From Vibrio zhanjiangensis (GTDB taxonomy: Bacteria; Pseudomonadota; Gammaproteobacteria; Enterobacterales; Vibrionaceae), in contig NZ_BSPW01000010.1 in the NCBI RefSeq assembly GCF_030161235.1, forward strand, positions 79,813 through 143,812: 64,000 nucleotides of DNA, read 5' to 3'. Under the pieces are notes generated by a model, which was not told the DNA's origin, ran no database searches, and was given only the letters and a program-made list of their open reading frames with translations. This document shows, one piece after another, positions 9,867 to 18,833 of this stretch; within the stretch, counting starts at the first letter, position 1; each line of letters starts with the position of its first letter. A program made the translations under genes and the position numbers.

Positions 9867-10517
9867 ATGCTCGCACGCTTCGCAACAATAGTACAACTTG
9901 TTTTGGCTTTGTCGATTTTTTATCTCGGATACACGATTCATCAAGTGACAAAGCAGGCGAGTGTGTTAGTGGAAAGTTATCCAGAGATTATTGCGGATAT
10001 TGATTCATTAGCAAAAACGCTGCAAGTTGAGGACTGGTTGAAAGTGATCGAAGCGGCAGAAAAAATGGTCCCTAGCGTAGTGAACAGTGTCGATCAGGTT
10101 TCCCAAAGTGTCGCAGCGGTAAACCAAACAGCGTCATCCATTGATGCTAAGTTACCTATGGTATTGGAAGAGTTGACTCGTTACCGCTTAGATGTGTTTC
10201 CCGTCGCTGTGGATGAAGCTGCTAGTTATCGAAAGGATATCATTCCTTTTGTGATAGCAGAGAGCGAAGGCTATCGTCACACGACGATACCTTTACTGAT
10301 ACAGGAAAGTGCTAATCTGCGCAGTGAAATTCCCCCTATGTTAGCGAAAGCTGATGAAATTGTTGAACAAAGCCAACAGCTCGCTGAGCAAGCAACATCA
10401 GGGGCAGTAAAAGGGGTTATTATGTCTCCAATCAATATTATCAAAGATGCTGGCTCCAAAATTAAAGGTAAGATCATTTTGGAAGAGGAAGAGACAGAAA
10501 CGCCTCAACCAGAATAA
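9867..10517 (+). CDS. Membrane-anchored protein with 15-residue repeats
   Basis: 216 residues of unrecognised family. One N-terminal hydrophobic segment (about residues 5-24) probably anchors it in the inner membrane. The rest is predicted helical. Residues 97-160 hold about four tandem units of 14-15 residues, each beginning with Pro, with Glu near position 6 and Tyr-Arg (or Leu-Arg) near 10-11. The tail is acidic (EEEETETPQPE). GAGGG precedes the ATG at good spacing. The repeats suggest an elongated coiled or rod-like part; any function would be guesswork. It lies alone between queD and tyrP. Confidence 0.8.
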   Translation: MLARFATIVQLVLALSIFYLGYTIHQVTKQASVLVESYPEIIADIDSLAKTLQVEDWLKVIEAAEKMVPSVVNSVDQVSQSVAAVNQTASSIDAKLPMVLEELTRYRLDVFPVAVDEAASYRKDIIPFVIAESEGYRHTTIPLLIQESANLRSEIPPMLAKADEIVEQSQQLAEQATSGAVKGVIMSPINIIKDAGSKIKGKIILEEEETETPQPE

Positions 10518-10677
10518 TGGTAAGGAGGTGATTTTTTATAGGAATATGCGTCATTTATTCAAGGTGGACATTGCATTATTGTTGCTAATGACTAAGATAG
10601 TCGGTTCCTTCATATTGGTAGGAAAGCCGTATATGGAATACGGTATGGCCTAAAGGATTGTCTATTCAAGTCGGATT

Positions 10678-10845
10678 TTACATGATCTTAAAAATTACCA
10701 CTCCAATTTTAGAACCAACCGAAGGTTCGCCGCATGGATACACCTTTTTAATCGCTTGGCTTAAAGCATCATATATATCTTGTTCATTACCCCATTTTTT
10801 CTCCTTCAAAGCTCGCTATTCTTTTCGTTTCTGATTGTTAGCCAT
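10678..10845 (-). pseudogene. Small ORF interrupted by an amber codon
   Basis: The minus strand from ATG 10845 reads MANNQKRKE, then TAG at 10816-10818, then continues in the same frame for 45 residues (RALKEKKWGNEQDIYDALSQ and so on) to a TAA. The part after the stop has ordinary protein-like composition. This looks like a small gene inactivated by one substitution, but with 55 codons it could be chance. No family is recognised and no clear ribosome binding site is seen. Confidence 0.35.
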
Positions 10846-10902
10846 AGCGCTAGGCAAGCGTATTACCTTACTTTTTTATAACCAAATTTAGATTAGAAAT
10901 TT

Positions 10903-12057
10903 ATGAATACGAAACTTTTGGGTAGCGCCCTTATTATTTCTGGTACCGCATTGGGTGCGGGTATGCTTGCCATTCCAATGGTCTTAGCCCAATTTGGCCT
11001 TTGGTATGGCACTTCACTGATGATCTTTATCTGCTTTGGAACAACGTATGCCGCTTTGTTGTTACTTGAAGCATCGTTAAAGACGGGGAGTGGGTTAGGG
11101 CTGAACTCAATCGCGAGAAAGACATTGGGAAAACCGGGACAAGTTGTGACAAACCTGCTCCTTTATGCTTTGCTAATTTGTTTGTTAATGGCCTATATAC
11201 TGGGTGCCGCAGATCTGTTTGCTGAGCTTAGCTCTATCATTGGGTTTTCTCTGTCTTCCCAACATAGCCAAATAGTGTTTACTTTAGTATCAGGAATTAT
11301 TATTGCCTGTGGCACTGGCGCTGTCGATAAGCTTAATCGAGCGTTATTTTTTATTATGATTGCCAGTTTAGCGATCAGTCTGGTGATCTTGTTGCCTGAT
11401 ATTAGGTTTACTAACCTTACCCATGCGGTAAGTAGTGATAAGACAGAGCTAATTAAAACCAGTACTGTCTTGTTTACTAGCTTTGGTTTTATGGTCGTCA
11501 TTCCATCTTTGGTTGCCTACAACCATGAAGCAGATGATAAACAGTTAAGAAACATGGTTATTTTGGGTTCTATGATCCCACTAATATGCTATTTAAGTTG
11601 GTTATTTGCTGTCGTCGGAAATTTGAGACCGGATCAATTGGGTCAGTTTTCGAATGTGTCCGAGCTTATTCTCGCTTTTGAGGATACCTCTCCGTGGATT
11701 GGTACTATTCTATCTGTATTTACTGGCCTTGCACTTTTGACCTCATTTTTTGGTGTGGCAATGTCTTTGTACAACCAAAACCGAGATATGTTTAGCCAAA
11801 ACAGATTCGTTACGTATGTACTCACCTTTATTCTGCCTTTAGTGGGGGCTCTTTTGGCGGCAGACCAATTTCTTGCGGTGTTGAGTTATGCGGGAATCAT
11901 ACTGGTTTTCTTAGCTGTATTTATACCGCTCACTATGGTTTATGTGATTCGTCGCTACGGGTTGGAGCCTATGAGGTATCAAGCTGAAGGAGGTAAAGTT
12001 ATGTTGTTATTTTCTCTTGGGTTTGGTGTGTTTCTGATCGCTTCGCAACTACTGTAG
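10903..12057 (+). CDS. tyrP: Tyrosine-type aromatic amino acid permease (HAAAP family)
   Basis: Inner-membrane symporter for tyrosine or related aromatic amino acids. It has 384 residues with about eleven hydrophobic helices. The N-terminal signature GTALGAGMLAIPM and the FTSFGFMVVIPSLVAYN segment are typical of TyrP/Mtr. E. coli TyrP has about 400 residues. It is monocistronic with its own terminator. TyrR lies about 14 kb downstream and is a plausible regulator, but I saw no good TyrR box in the 150 bp before the gene. Substrate choice between tyrosine and tryptophan is inferred from overall resemblance. Confidence 0.88.
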   Translation: MNTKLLGSALIISGTALGAGMLAIPMVLAQFGLWYGTSLMIFICFGTTYAALLLLEASLKTGSGLGLNSIARKTLGKPGQVVTNLLLYALLICLLMAYILGAADLFAELSSIIGFSLSSQHSQIVFTLVSGIIIACGTGAVDKLNRALFFIMIASLAISLVILLPDIRFTNLTHAVSSDKTELIKTSTVLFTSFGFMVVIPSLVAYNHEADDKQLRNMVILGSMIPLICYLSWLFAVVGNLRPDQLGQFSNVSELILAFEDTSPWIGTILSVFTGLALLTSFFGVAMSLYNQNRDMFSQNRFVTYVLTFILPLVGALLAADQFLAVLSYAGIILVFLAVFIPLTMVYVIRRYGLEPMRYQAEGGKVMLLFSLGFGVFLIASQLL

Positions 12058-12080
12058 AGACACCAAACTAATCTTCACCT

Positions 12081-12106
12081 AGGCCTCCAATTGCTGAGGC
12101 CTTTTT
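12081..12106 (+). terminator. Rho-independent terminator after tyrP
   Basis: AGGCCTC and GAGGCCT arms around an eight-base loop, followed by a U tract. Confidence 0.85.
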
Positions 12107-12288
12107 GTTTGATCGTGCCCTGTACGCCTTTACACCTTCTATATTCTTTATCCTTACTTATATGAATTATATTTATTATTTCCTGTATATAAATTGGTCA
12201 AAAATGGTTGTTTTTCCATAAGTCATATATATAATTACGCGCTAACTTTTTAGCTATTGAGCTTTTTGCTGTATTTGAAAGAGTTGTA

Positions 12289-12846
12289 ATGAAAAAAAAT
12301 GGTTTCAGTTTGGTAGAGCTGGTACTTGTTATTGTTATACTGGGCATTGTATCGGTAACAGCAGCTCCGAAGTTTCTTACCTTTCAGCAGTCAGCTCGAA
12401 TTTCAGTGATTCAAGGTATTTCAGGTACAATGAAAAGCACGATAACACAGGTTATCGCAAAATCTCACCTAAGTGGTCTCAGTCCCATTATGGCTATTCC
12501 TCTAAGTCAAGCTGACTATTTAGTGGATTTTCCTTTTGGTAAAGTGGAAGTGGACTGGGGTAGCCTCTGTCCTGAAAGTGTCGGGGAGGAAGGCGCTAAG
12601 TTGACGATGATGGATTTTCTTCATTTGACAGGCGATGAGAACATAAAATCTCTGGCAGGTAATCGCTACACAGTTGTTGGGTATAACTTTCCATTCACTG
12701 ATAAAAGGGAACTCACAGCGGATGATCTTCCAATCCTTCCTACTGGCTGTTATGCCATTTATGATTCTTTTGGCCGTTCGTCGCCAGAGCAATGCCCTTC
12801 TGGTGGCTGTCAATGTAAGGTCAATATAGAAATTAGTGGCTGCTAA
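12289..12846 (+). CDS. Type IV pilin, MshA-like, orphan
   Basis: 185-residue prepilin. The leader MKKNG is followed by the class III signal sequence FSLVELVLVIVILGI, cut after Gly by the prepilin peptidase, and then VTAAPKFLTFQQSAR, which closely resembles MSHA pilins. The C-terminal half is Cys-rich (CPESVG, PTGCYAIYD, EQCPSGGCQC, final SGC), as expected for a disulfide-bonded D-region. No assembly ATPase, platform protein or other pilin lies nearby, so it must use machinery encoded elsewhere. The upstream 180 bp is very AT-rich. Confidence 0.85.
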   Translation: MKKNGFSLVELVLVIVILGIVSVTAAPKFLTFQQSARISVIQGISGTMKSTITQVIAKSHLSGLSPIMAIPLSQADYLVDFPFGKVEVDWGSLCPESVGEEGAKLTMMDFLHLTGDENIKSLAGNRYTVVGYNFPFTDKRELTADDLPILPTGCYAIYDSFGRSSPEQCPSGGCQCKVNIEISGC

Positions 12847-12930
12847 GCTGGGCTGTACCGCAAGTTACTGGGTGAAAGGAGGGGCAATTGAGAGAGCGTA
12901 TTACCCCACCTTATTATTGATTAAAGCTTC

Positions 12931-14292
12931 TTAACAAATCACCTTCACAGCGAGACCGCCTTGAGAAGTTTCGCGGTATTTGGCGTTCATATCTTTACCT
13001 GTTTCAAGCATTGTTTCTATGACTTTATCCAGTGAGACGGTAGGAGCTGAGGAACGACGCAATGCCATTCGCGATGCATTGATGGCTTTTACAGCCGCAA
13101 TACCATTACGTTCAATACACGGAACCTGAACCTGACCTGCAACCGGATCACAGGTTAACCCTAAGTTGTGCTCCATTGCAATTTCGGCTGCCATGCATAC
13201 TTGCTCGGGGCTTCCTCCCATAAGTTCTGCTAGGCCAGCCGCTGCCATGGAGCAAGCCACACCGACTTCTCCCTGACAACCGACTTCAGCGCCAGATATA
13301 GACGCATTTCGTTTATACAAACCACCAATGGCACCTGAAGCGGCAAAATAGCGAAGATAATCTCTTTCTCCAACGGTTTGAATAAACTTGTCATAGTACG
13401 CAAGTACGGCAGGAATAATGCCACATGCACCATTAGTTGGAGCCGTGACAACTCGTCCACCTGCTGCGTTTTCCTCGTTGACAGCAAAAGCAAACATATT
13501 GACCCAGTCTACTACGGACATCGGGTCATTGGTGGTCTTTTCCGACGTCAGTAGCTGTTGACGAAGAGCCGCTGCTCGGCGAGGAACACGCAGCGGACCT
13601 GGAAGAATACCTTCAGTATTCATACCACGTTCCATACACTCACGCATGGTTTTCCAGATATTAGCAAAATATGTACGGGTTTCTTCTTCTGAATGTAACG
13701 CCGCTTGGTTTTTCATCACTAAGGTACTAATAGAAAGTCCGTTTTCTTTACATTGATTTACCAATTCATCGGCACTTGTAAACTCATAGGGCGCCTTAAT
13801 TGCACTTTGCTGCTCTTTGCCAAAATTTTCTTCATCGACAATAAAGCCACCACCGATGGAGTAATACGTTTTCGAATATAGCCTTTCATTTTCAACCCAA
13901 GCGTGGATCTGCATACCATTTTCATGCAGTTCTAGGTTAGTTCTATGAAAAGTCATTCCCCCTTCTTTGGGAAATGAGACAGTGTGGCAATGCATGCCAA
14001 CGGGTAGACGTTCTGTTTCTTCGACTCTTGAAATGAAGCTAGGAATAGAATCAATATCGACCTTTTCGGGAGTATTACCAGCAAGACCCATGATAATGGC
14101 GATATCAGTATGGTGACCTTTCCCTGTCAGTGATAGCGAACCATAAACGTCAACGGTAATTTTGGTGATGTCACGCAACTTTCCCATTGAACGTAAATCA
14201 TCAATAAATTCTTTACCCGCTTTCATTGGACCTACAGTATGAGAACTTGAAGGTCCAACACCGATTTTATAGATATCGAAAACACTAATCAT
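12931..14292 (-). CDS. sdaA: L-serine ammonia-lyase (single-chain, iron-sulfur)
   Basis: Cytosolic [4Fe-4S] enzyme that deaminates L-serine to pyruvate and ammonia. At 453 residues it matches E. coli SdaA (454). It begins [23 protein letters not shown], with the alpha/beta domain order of the fused form. [14 protein letters not shown] and the Cys-containing segments near [16 protein letters not shown] and [15 protein letters not shown] include the cluster cysteines. It starts after TGAGGAAATCG. It lies 89 bp downstream of sdaC on the same strand, so transporter and dehydratase probably form one serine-utilisation unit. Confidence 0.96.
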   Translation of the reverse strand: MISVFDIYKIGVGPSSSHTVGPMKAGKEFIDDLRSMGKLRDITKITVDVYGSLSLTGKGHHTDIAIIMGLAGNTPEKVDIDSIPSFISRVEETERLPVGMHCHTVSFPKEGGMTFHRTNLELHENGMQIHAWVENERLYSKTYYSIGGGFIVDEENFGKEQQSAIKAPYEFTSADELVNQCKENGLSISTLVMKNQAALHSEEETRTYFANIWKTMRECMERGMNTEGILPGPLRVPRRAAALRQQLLTSEKTTNDPMSVVDWVNMFAFAVNEENAAGGRVVTAPTNGACGIIPAVLAYYDKFIQTVGERDYLRYFAASGAIGGLYKRNASISGAEVGCQGEVGVACSMAAAGLAELMGGSPEQVCMAAEIAMEHNLGLTCDPVAGQVQVPCIERNGIAAVKAINASRMALRRSSAPTVSLDKVIETMLETGKDMNAKYRETSQGGLAVKVIC

Positions 14293-14310
14293 ATCGATTT
14301 CCTCAAAACA

Positions 14311-14337
14311 AAGCCTCCCATTAGTAGAGGGAGGCTT
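14311..14337 (-). terminator. Intercistronic hairpin between sdaC and sdaA
   Basis: AAGCCTCCC and GGGAGGCTT form a perfect 9-bp stem with a nine-base loop. On the minus strand it is followed by TGTTTT and then the sdaA ribosome binding site about 15 bases on. It could be a partial terminator or attenuator, or an RNA-stability element, that sets the sdaC to sdaA ratio. Confidence 0.6.
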
Positions 14338-14381
14338 CTTATTATCGTTATATTTTTACTCAACCACGTGTAAAGTCGTGG

Positions 14382-15635
14382 TTAAAACGCGCCGTAGATT
14401 ACCGAAGTAATAGCGGCAAGGCCACAGATTGTTGTAAAAATCTGTACTGGTGCAGAAGTTTTAAATTTTGCCATAGCGGGAACTTTTTGCATGGCAATCA
14501 CAGGCATCAAAAACAAAATTGCGGCAATCATAGGAGCACCCATAGTTTCAATCATATCAAGAATACTTGGGTTAATGATTGCGACAATCCAAGTGGTGAT
14601 CACAATAAAAAGCAAAGATCCTTTTTCTACTAGACTTACTGGCATTGTGGAGCGTGACTTGACTAGCCCAACTAGGCCTTCATGTGCGCCAAGGAAGTGT
14701 CCAAAGTAGCTTGATGTGATTGCCGCAAAGGCAACTAGAGGGCCTAAGTAAGAAATGAGTGGTGATTCGTGCGCATTGGCCAGATATGACAAGACAGATA
14801 TGTTTTGCTCTTTCGCCATAGCCAGCTGTTCTGGCGAAAGTGATAACACAACGGAGAAAACAAAAAACATCACAAAACCCATAAGCATCATAGCGGCACC
14901 GCCAGTGATAGCATCGGTTTTTCTTACCGCACTCTCGCCATATTGGCGTCTTTGCTCTTTTGCAAATTGTGAAATAATTGGGCTGTGGTTAAAGGAGAAG
15001 ACAATAATTGGAATGGCAAGCCAAACTACAGTGGGCATCGCAGACCAGTCGGGCGTCACTTCAACCATAGAGCTATTCCAATCTGGGATCAGATAGACAG
15101 ACAACGCCAACAAAATGAACACAAGAGGGTAAACCATTGCAGATGTGGCTCTGAGCATAAGTTCTTTTCCAAACACTACTCCTGCAGTCATTGCGGCAAT
15201 AAGTGCTCCAGAGAGAAGCCATCTAGGAATGGATTCCATGCCAATTTGATTGGTAAGAAATGAGTCTACGGTATTGGTGATACCAACACCATAGATGAGA
15301 ACAATAGGGTAAATGGCGAAAAAATAGGCGAAGGTAATAATGTTAGCGCCAGTTTTACCAAAGTGCTCTTCAACCGTGTCAGTAATATCGGCATCCGGGT
15401 TTTTAGCGGACAAAACAAAACGAGCCAAGGACTTATGGGCAAACCAAGTCATGGGAGCCGCAATAAGCGCTAGAACCACCAATGGCCAAAAACCACCGGC
15501 ACCAGCTTTGATCGGCAAAAATAATACGCCAGCCCCCACTGCGGTGCCAAAAAGTGATAGGCACCAAGTGAAGTCTTTGTAACTGAAATTACTAGACGAT
15601 TGTGCGGCATAATCCGCAGAATTTGTAGGATTCAT
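14382..15635 (-). CDS. sdaC: Serine transporter (HAAAP family)
   Basis: Inner-membrane proton/serine symporter. From MNPTNSADYAAQ at 15635 it has 417 residues with about eleven membrane helices. The signature FGTAVGAGVLFLPIKAG near residue 30 and FSFNHSPIISQFAKEQR are SdaC features. Longer in-frame starts up to 15749 add a segment that does not look like the family. The cognate L-serine ammonia-lyase gene is directly downstream. The 266 bp upstream holds the promoter; no operator could be assigned with confidence. Confidence 0.94.
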   Translation of the reverse strand: MNPTNSADYAAQSSSNFSYKDFTWCLSLFGTAVGAGVLFLPIKAGAGGFWPLVVLALIAAPMTWFAHKSLARFVLSAKNPDADITDTVEEHFGKTGANIITFAYFFAIYPIVLIYGVGITNTVDSFLTNQIGMESIPRWLLSGALIAAMTAGVVFGKELMLRATSAMVYPLVFILLALSVYLIPDWNSSMVEVTPDWSAMPTVVWLAIPIIVFSFNHSPIISQFAKEQRRQYGESAVRKTDAITGGAAMMLMGFVMFFVFSVVLSLSPEQLAMAKEQNISVLSYLANAHESPLISYLGPLVAFAAITSSYFGHFLGAHEGLVGLVKSRSTMPVSLVEKGSLLFIVITTWIVAIINPSILDMIETMGAPMIAAILFLMPVIAMQKVPAMAKFKTSAPVQIFTTICGLAAITSVIYGAF

Positions 15636-15901
15636 TTTATAATACTCATTTTGGGAACAGGAAATAAGCTGGGTGCAATTTTGCATAAAATATTGCACAA
15701 AATATAGATCTAAATCATGAATTGATGTGAGTAATAATATCAAATGCAAAAAGTAAGGATTTGTTCACGAAACTGATGGTTGGATGATGATTTTTTTTAA
15801 TGAATTTGATTATAAAAACTAATGGAGGGCTGTGGATTCAATCTTCCCTACAGTCAGGTCTGTTATCAGGCTGGATGATTATGCGTTAGAAGTGTCCAGC
15901 T

Positions 15902-16507
15902 TCAATAGTACATGATGTGTTTTTGCATCGCATAAATAATCTGAGCAGTCATTCCCCAAATAAAATAATGTCTGTAAGACAATCCGAACACCCGGTGAGT
16001 TTGTTCCTGTACGTGGAAGCGTTCACTGTGGAGATGATGCTTATCTAGCACAATAGATGCAGGCACTTCGAATACCTCGTCAACTTCATTGATGTCTATT
16101 TTGGTACGATAATCTGAAGAGACAAAGGCCAAAAATGGCGTTACTGTGAAATGGCTGACAGTAACAAGCTCTGGCATCTGACCAAAGATCGCAATATCTC
16201 TAGATTTAATTCCAATTTCCTCAAACGTTTCTCGCAAGGCGGTGTCCGCTAGTGAATGATCGCAGGCTTCATGTTTACCTCCAGGAAAACTGACTTGACC
16301 AGGGTGGTGTTTGAGATGTTTCGCCCTTTTAGTGAAGATAATGTTTAGTCCATTTTCGCGTTCTACAAACCCAATTAAAACAGAAGCCTTACGCAATGAC
16401 TTGTCTGAGATGTGAGCGACACGTTTTAGAGTTTCATGATGGTAATCAACCGCGGTTTGTAACTGAAACTTCTGAATTATTAGGTTTTTATTGAGCTCTG
16501 ACAACAC
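15902..16507 (-). CDS. nudL: Nudix hydrolase, CoA pyrophosphatase type
   Basis: 201 residues. The Nudix box runs from GGKHEACDHSLADTALRETF to EEIGI, with the REx2EE core present, and is preceded by KRAKHLKHHPGQVSFPGGK, the extra motif that marks the NudL/NUDT7 coenzyme A diphosphatase group. The expected reaction is cleavage of CoA or CoA esters to 4'-phosphopantetheine and 3',5'-ADP. In E. coli the order is pabB-nudL-sdaA; here nudL has sdaC-sdaA downstream but is separated from pabB by the H-NOX and kinase genes. It is divergent from the H-NOX gene. Confidence 0.9.
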   Translation of the reverse strand: MLSELNKNLIIQKFQLQTAVDYHHETLKRVAHISDKSLRKASVLIGFVERENGLNIIFTKRAKHLKHHPGQVSFPGGKHEACDHSLADTALRETFEEIGIKSRDIAIFGQMPELVTVSHFTVTPFLAFVSSDYRTKIDINEVDEVFEVPASIVLDKHHLHSERFHVQEQTHRVFGLSYRHYFIWGMTAQIIYAMQKHIMYY

Positions 16508-16557
16508 GTTAGCTCTGTCTCCTTATTTGAAAAACGAGGTAGTATGACTCATGCTTG

Positions 16558-16575
16558 AACAATAGCCATATTGTT
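16558..16575. promoter_or_regulatory. Inverted repeat before the H-NOX gene, possible operator
   Basis: AACAATA and TATTGTT are perfect 7-bp arms around GCCA. The repeat lies in the 84-bp divergent nudL/H-NOX intergenic region and ends against the H-NOX ribosome binding site (TAAGGA from 16575). It could bind a repressor or hide the ribosome binding site in a hairpin. No regulator is identified. Confidence 0.4.
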
Positions 16576-16591
16576 AAGGATAGCCCATTCT

Positions 16592-17134
16592 ATGAAAGGA
16601 ATCATTTTCACAGAATTTATGGACTTGGTCGAAAAAAAGTTTGGCCTAGATGCGCTCGATCAGCTGCTTTTAGATGCTGGTGATGAGGGCGTATACACGT
16701 CAGTTGGCAGTTATGATCACAATAATTTGGTGCGTTTGATTGTGCAGTTAAGCAAGCAAACAGGTATTGCTGCTGAAGAATTACAGAGGGTGTTTGGCCA
16801 GTCGGTATTTGAAAACCTTTATCAATCCTTGCCAAAAAAGAGTCACTTACAATGTTGTACAAGCTCTGTTCAATTTATCCGTTTGGTGGAAGATTATATT
16901 CATGTTGAAGTGAAAAAGCTTTATCAAGAAGCCAATCCGCCTCGATTTGAATTTATTTCTGAAAATGAAACCGAAATGGTTTTTGATTATAAAAGTGCTC
17001 GCTGTATGTCCCATGTGTGTCTAGGTCTTATTGAAGGGTGTGCTCAGCACTATGGTGAGGTAGTTGATATTGTCATGCATAACAATGACAAAAGCGGTAA
17101 TGATGTCAGATTTAAAGTTGCTATTGTAGGGTAA
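16592..17134 (+). CDS. H-NOX heme nitric-oxide/oxygen sensor
   Basis: 180-residue cytosolic heme protein that senses NO and transmits to a partner kinase. From MKGIIFTEFMDLVEKKFG, the proximal heme histidine is H104 in YIHVEVKKLY, followed by the conserved NPPRF. The Y-x-S-x-R heme-propionate motif is Y133, S135 and R137 in YKSAR. Residues 140-155 give the usual CLGLIEGCAQHYGE end. The in-frame ATG at 16571 lacks a ribosome binding site; 16592 is preceded by TAAGGA. The stop is 4 bp before the kinase start, so the two are co-transcribed. Vibrio H-NOX/kinase pairs are known to link NO to quorum sensing and iron control. Confidence 0.95.
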   Translation: MKGIIFTEFMDLVEKKFGLDALDQLLLDAGDEGVYTSVGSYDHNNLVRLIVQLSKQTGIAAEELQRVFGQSVFENLYQSLPKKSHLQCCTSSVQFIRLVEDYIHVEVKKLYQEANPPRFEFISENETEMVFDYKSARCMSHVCLGLIEGCAQHYGEVVDIVMHNNDKSGNDVRFKVAIVG

Positions 17135-17138
17135 ATGG

Positions 17139-18833
17139 ATGACAAGCCGAGGTGCGATAGAAAGAAAATTGGCCAGAGAAATCGCTGCTCGCAAGCAAGC
17201 TGAGTTGCTATTGGAGCAAAAAAGCCTCGAGCTACATGAAGCCAACCAACAATTGAATCTCGTTTTGAGTGAGCTCAAACGTCAAAGTCACATTGATCTA
17301 CACAAACTTCAATTTGAATCTCAAATCAATGAAACGCTCCTCTACTTTGGTCGCGCTTTCTTGGGGCGCACGTTAAATGATGGACTGATCATGAGTCTTC
17401 TTGAGCGTTTGGAATCATCATTTGCATTAGGGCTTTGTGGCGTTTTTTTAGTTTCTGGTTCGGTATCAACAGTAAAAGAAAGCCAGTTTGGATCTACGGC
17501 AACGACAGATGTTCAAGGTATAAGACCTTTTGCAGTTTGGCATGATACAGTTCTGTCTTTACCTTTGGAAGTTGATCACAGATTGGTTGGTGAACTGTCG
17601 GTTAAAGTGCTTGACCAAGATATTGAAGCGGATTTTGTCGTCAGCCAATTGCGTTTGGTTGCTGATCTTTTGTGTAGTGCGATTAATCGACAAATTATTT
17701 TGACCAGCAACCAGCAGGCAAGAGCTCGCGCAGAAGAGTCAGAAAAGGCCACGAAAGAATTCGTTGCCATGATAAACCACGAACTGCGAACCCCTTTAAA
17801 TGGTTTACTTGGCAGTGTTGAGTTGCTTTCTGATACACAGTTAGATGAAGAGCAGCGAACTTTTCTTGTCAATATTTCGCATTCAGGCGAACTGCTCCGC
17901 CATATTATTAATGATATTCTCGATTTTAGTAAAATGAGTGCAGGGATGATGGAGTTAATTCCATGCCAGTTTTCTAAAGCTGATCTTACCGGAATGCTAA
18001 AGAGCGTGTTTGCCAACCGGGCACTCGATAAAGGTATTGGTCTAAGTATTGATTGCTCTAAGAAAGTCCCTGCTCGACTAGAAGGTGATTTTGATCGCAT
18101 ATGTCAGGTACTTATCAATGTGATAGGGAATGCAATTAAGTTTACTGTAGACGGAAGTGTTGACGTTGTTATTAGGTGGAAAGACAGTAAGCTGAGTGTT
18201 CTGGTCAAAGATACTGGCCTTGGTATCCCCACAGAGGCCCAAGCGTTTTTATTCGACCCATTTGTGCAAGCTGACTTAACCGCAAAACGTAAGTTTGAAG
18301 GAACAGGATTAGGCCTTGCTATATGCAAAAATTTAATAGAGCTAATGGGGGGAGAAATCAGCTTTGTCAGTCAAGAAGGAGTAGGTACTCAGTTTGATAT
18401 ACTTATTCCTTTAAAAGCCATCTCAGCTCGGCAAAAGAGTCAATTAATTCAAACACAATCCCCCTCAAAACAATTGGAAACACTTTCCATTTTGGTCGTG
18501 GATGATATTCGGATGAATCAGGTTATCTTTAACCAAATGATGCGCAAAATCTCGGTCGTCCCAGACATAGCCAATAATGGCTTAGAGGCCATTGATACCG
18601 TAGCAAAGCGGGATTATGACATTATTTTTATGGACTGTAGAATGCCTGAAATGGATGGGTTTGAAGCAACGGAATACTTGCGCCGGCAAAAATACACCAA
18701 GCCCATTATCGCACTGACAGCTGGTACGACGTTAGAAGAACGAGATAGGTGCATCCAGAGCGGTATGGATGACATTTTGAGTAAGCCGTATACCGCTAAA
18801 GAGTTGAAGTCAATGATTGAAAAATGGGCTTAG
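17139..18833 (+). CDS. Hybrid sensor histidine kinase partnered with H-NOX
   Basis: 564 residues, no membrane segment. Order: coiled coil (5-60), a GAF-like sensor region (about 70-185), HisKA with phosphoacceptor H214 in FVAMINHELRTPLNG, HATPase_c with N-box near NVIGNAIKF (327-335) and G-boxes DTGLGI and GTGLGL, then a receiver domain with acidic pair VVDD near 453-456 and phosphoacceptor D499 in FMDCRMP. It matches the HnoK/HqsK/HahK type, whose activity is regulated by NO-bound H-NOX. The target is not encoded here; LuxU-type phosphotransfer proteins are the known outlet in other vibrios. The stop overlaps the convergent pabB stop by 4 bp. Confidence 0.93.
   Translation: MTSRGAIERKLAREIAARKQAELLLEQKSLELHEANQQLNLVLSELKRQSHIDLHKLQFESQINETLLYFGRAFLGRTLNDGLIMSLLERLESSFALGLCGVFLVSGSVSTVKESQFGSTATTDVQGIRPFAVWHDTVLSLPLEVDHRLVGELSVKVLDQDIEADFVVSQLRLVADLLCSAINRQIILTSNQQARARAEESEKATKEFVAMINHELRTPLNGLLGSVELLSDTQLDEEQRTFLVNISHSGELLRHIINDILDFSKMSAGMMELIPCQFSKADLTGMLKSVFANRALDKGIGLSIDCSKKVPARLEGDFDRICQVLINVIGNAIKFTVDGSVDVVIRWKDSKLSVLVKDTGLGIPTEAQAFLFDPFVQADLTAKRKFEGTGLGLAICKNLIELMGGEISFVSQEGVGTQFDILIPLKAISARQKSQLIQTQSPSKQLETLSILVVDDIRMNQVIFNQMMRKISVVPDIANNGLEAIDTVAKRDYDIIFMDCRMPEMDGFEATEYLRRQKYTKPIIALTAGTTLEERDRCIQSGMDDILSKPYTAKELKSMIEKWA

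Noticed and set aside
10546..10656. 36-codon hydrophobic ORF after the repeat protein, with AAGGAGG upstream
   Set aside because: The Shine-Dalgarno is about 17 bases from the ATG, too far to support translation, and no family is recognised.
10846..10902. TyrR box before tyrP
   Set aside because: No 18-bp site with the required G and C at positions 2 and 17 in an inverted repeat was seen close to the start.
15636..15901. CRP site before sdaC
   Set aside because: A TGTGA half-site near 15726 exists but lacks a matching TCACA half at the correct spacing.
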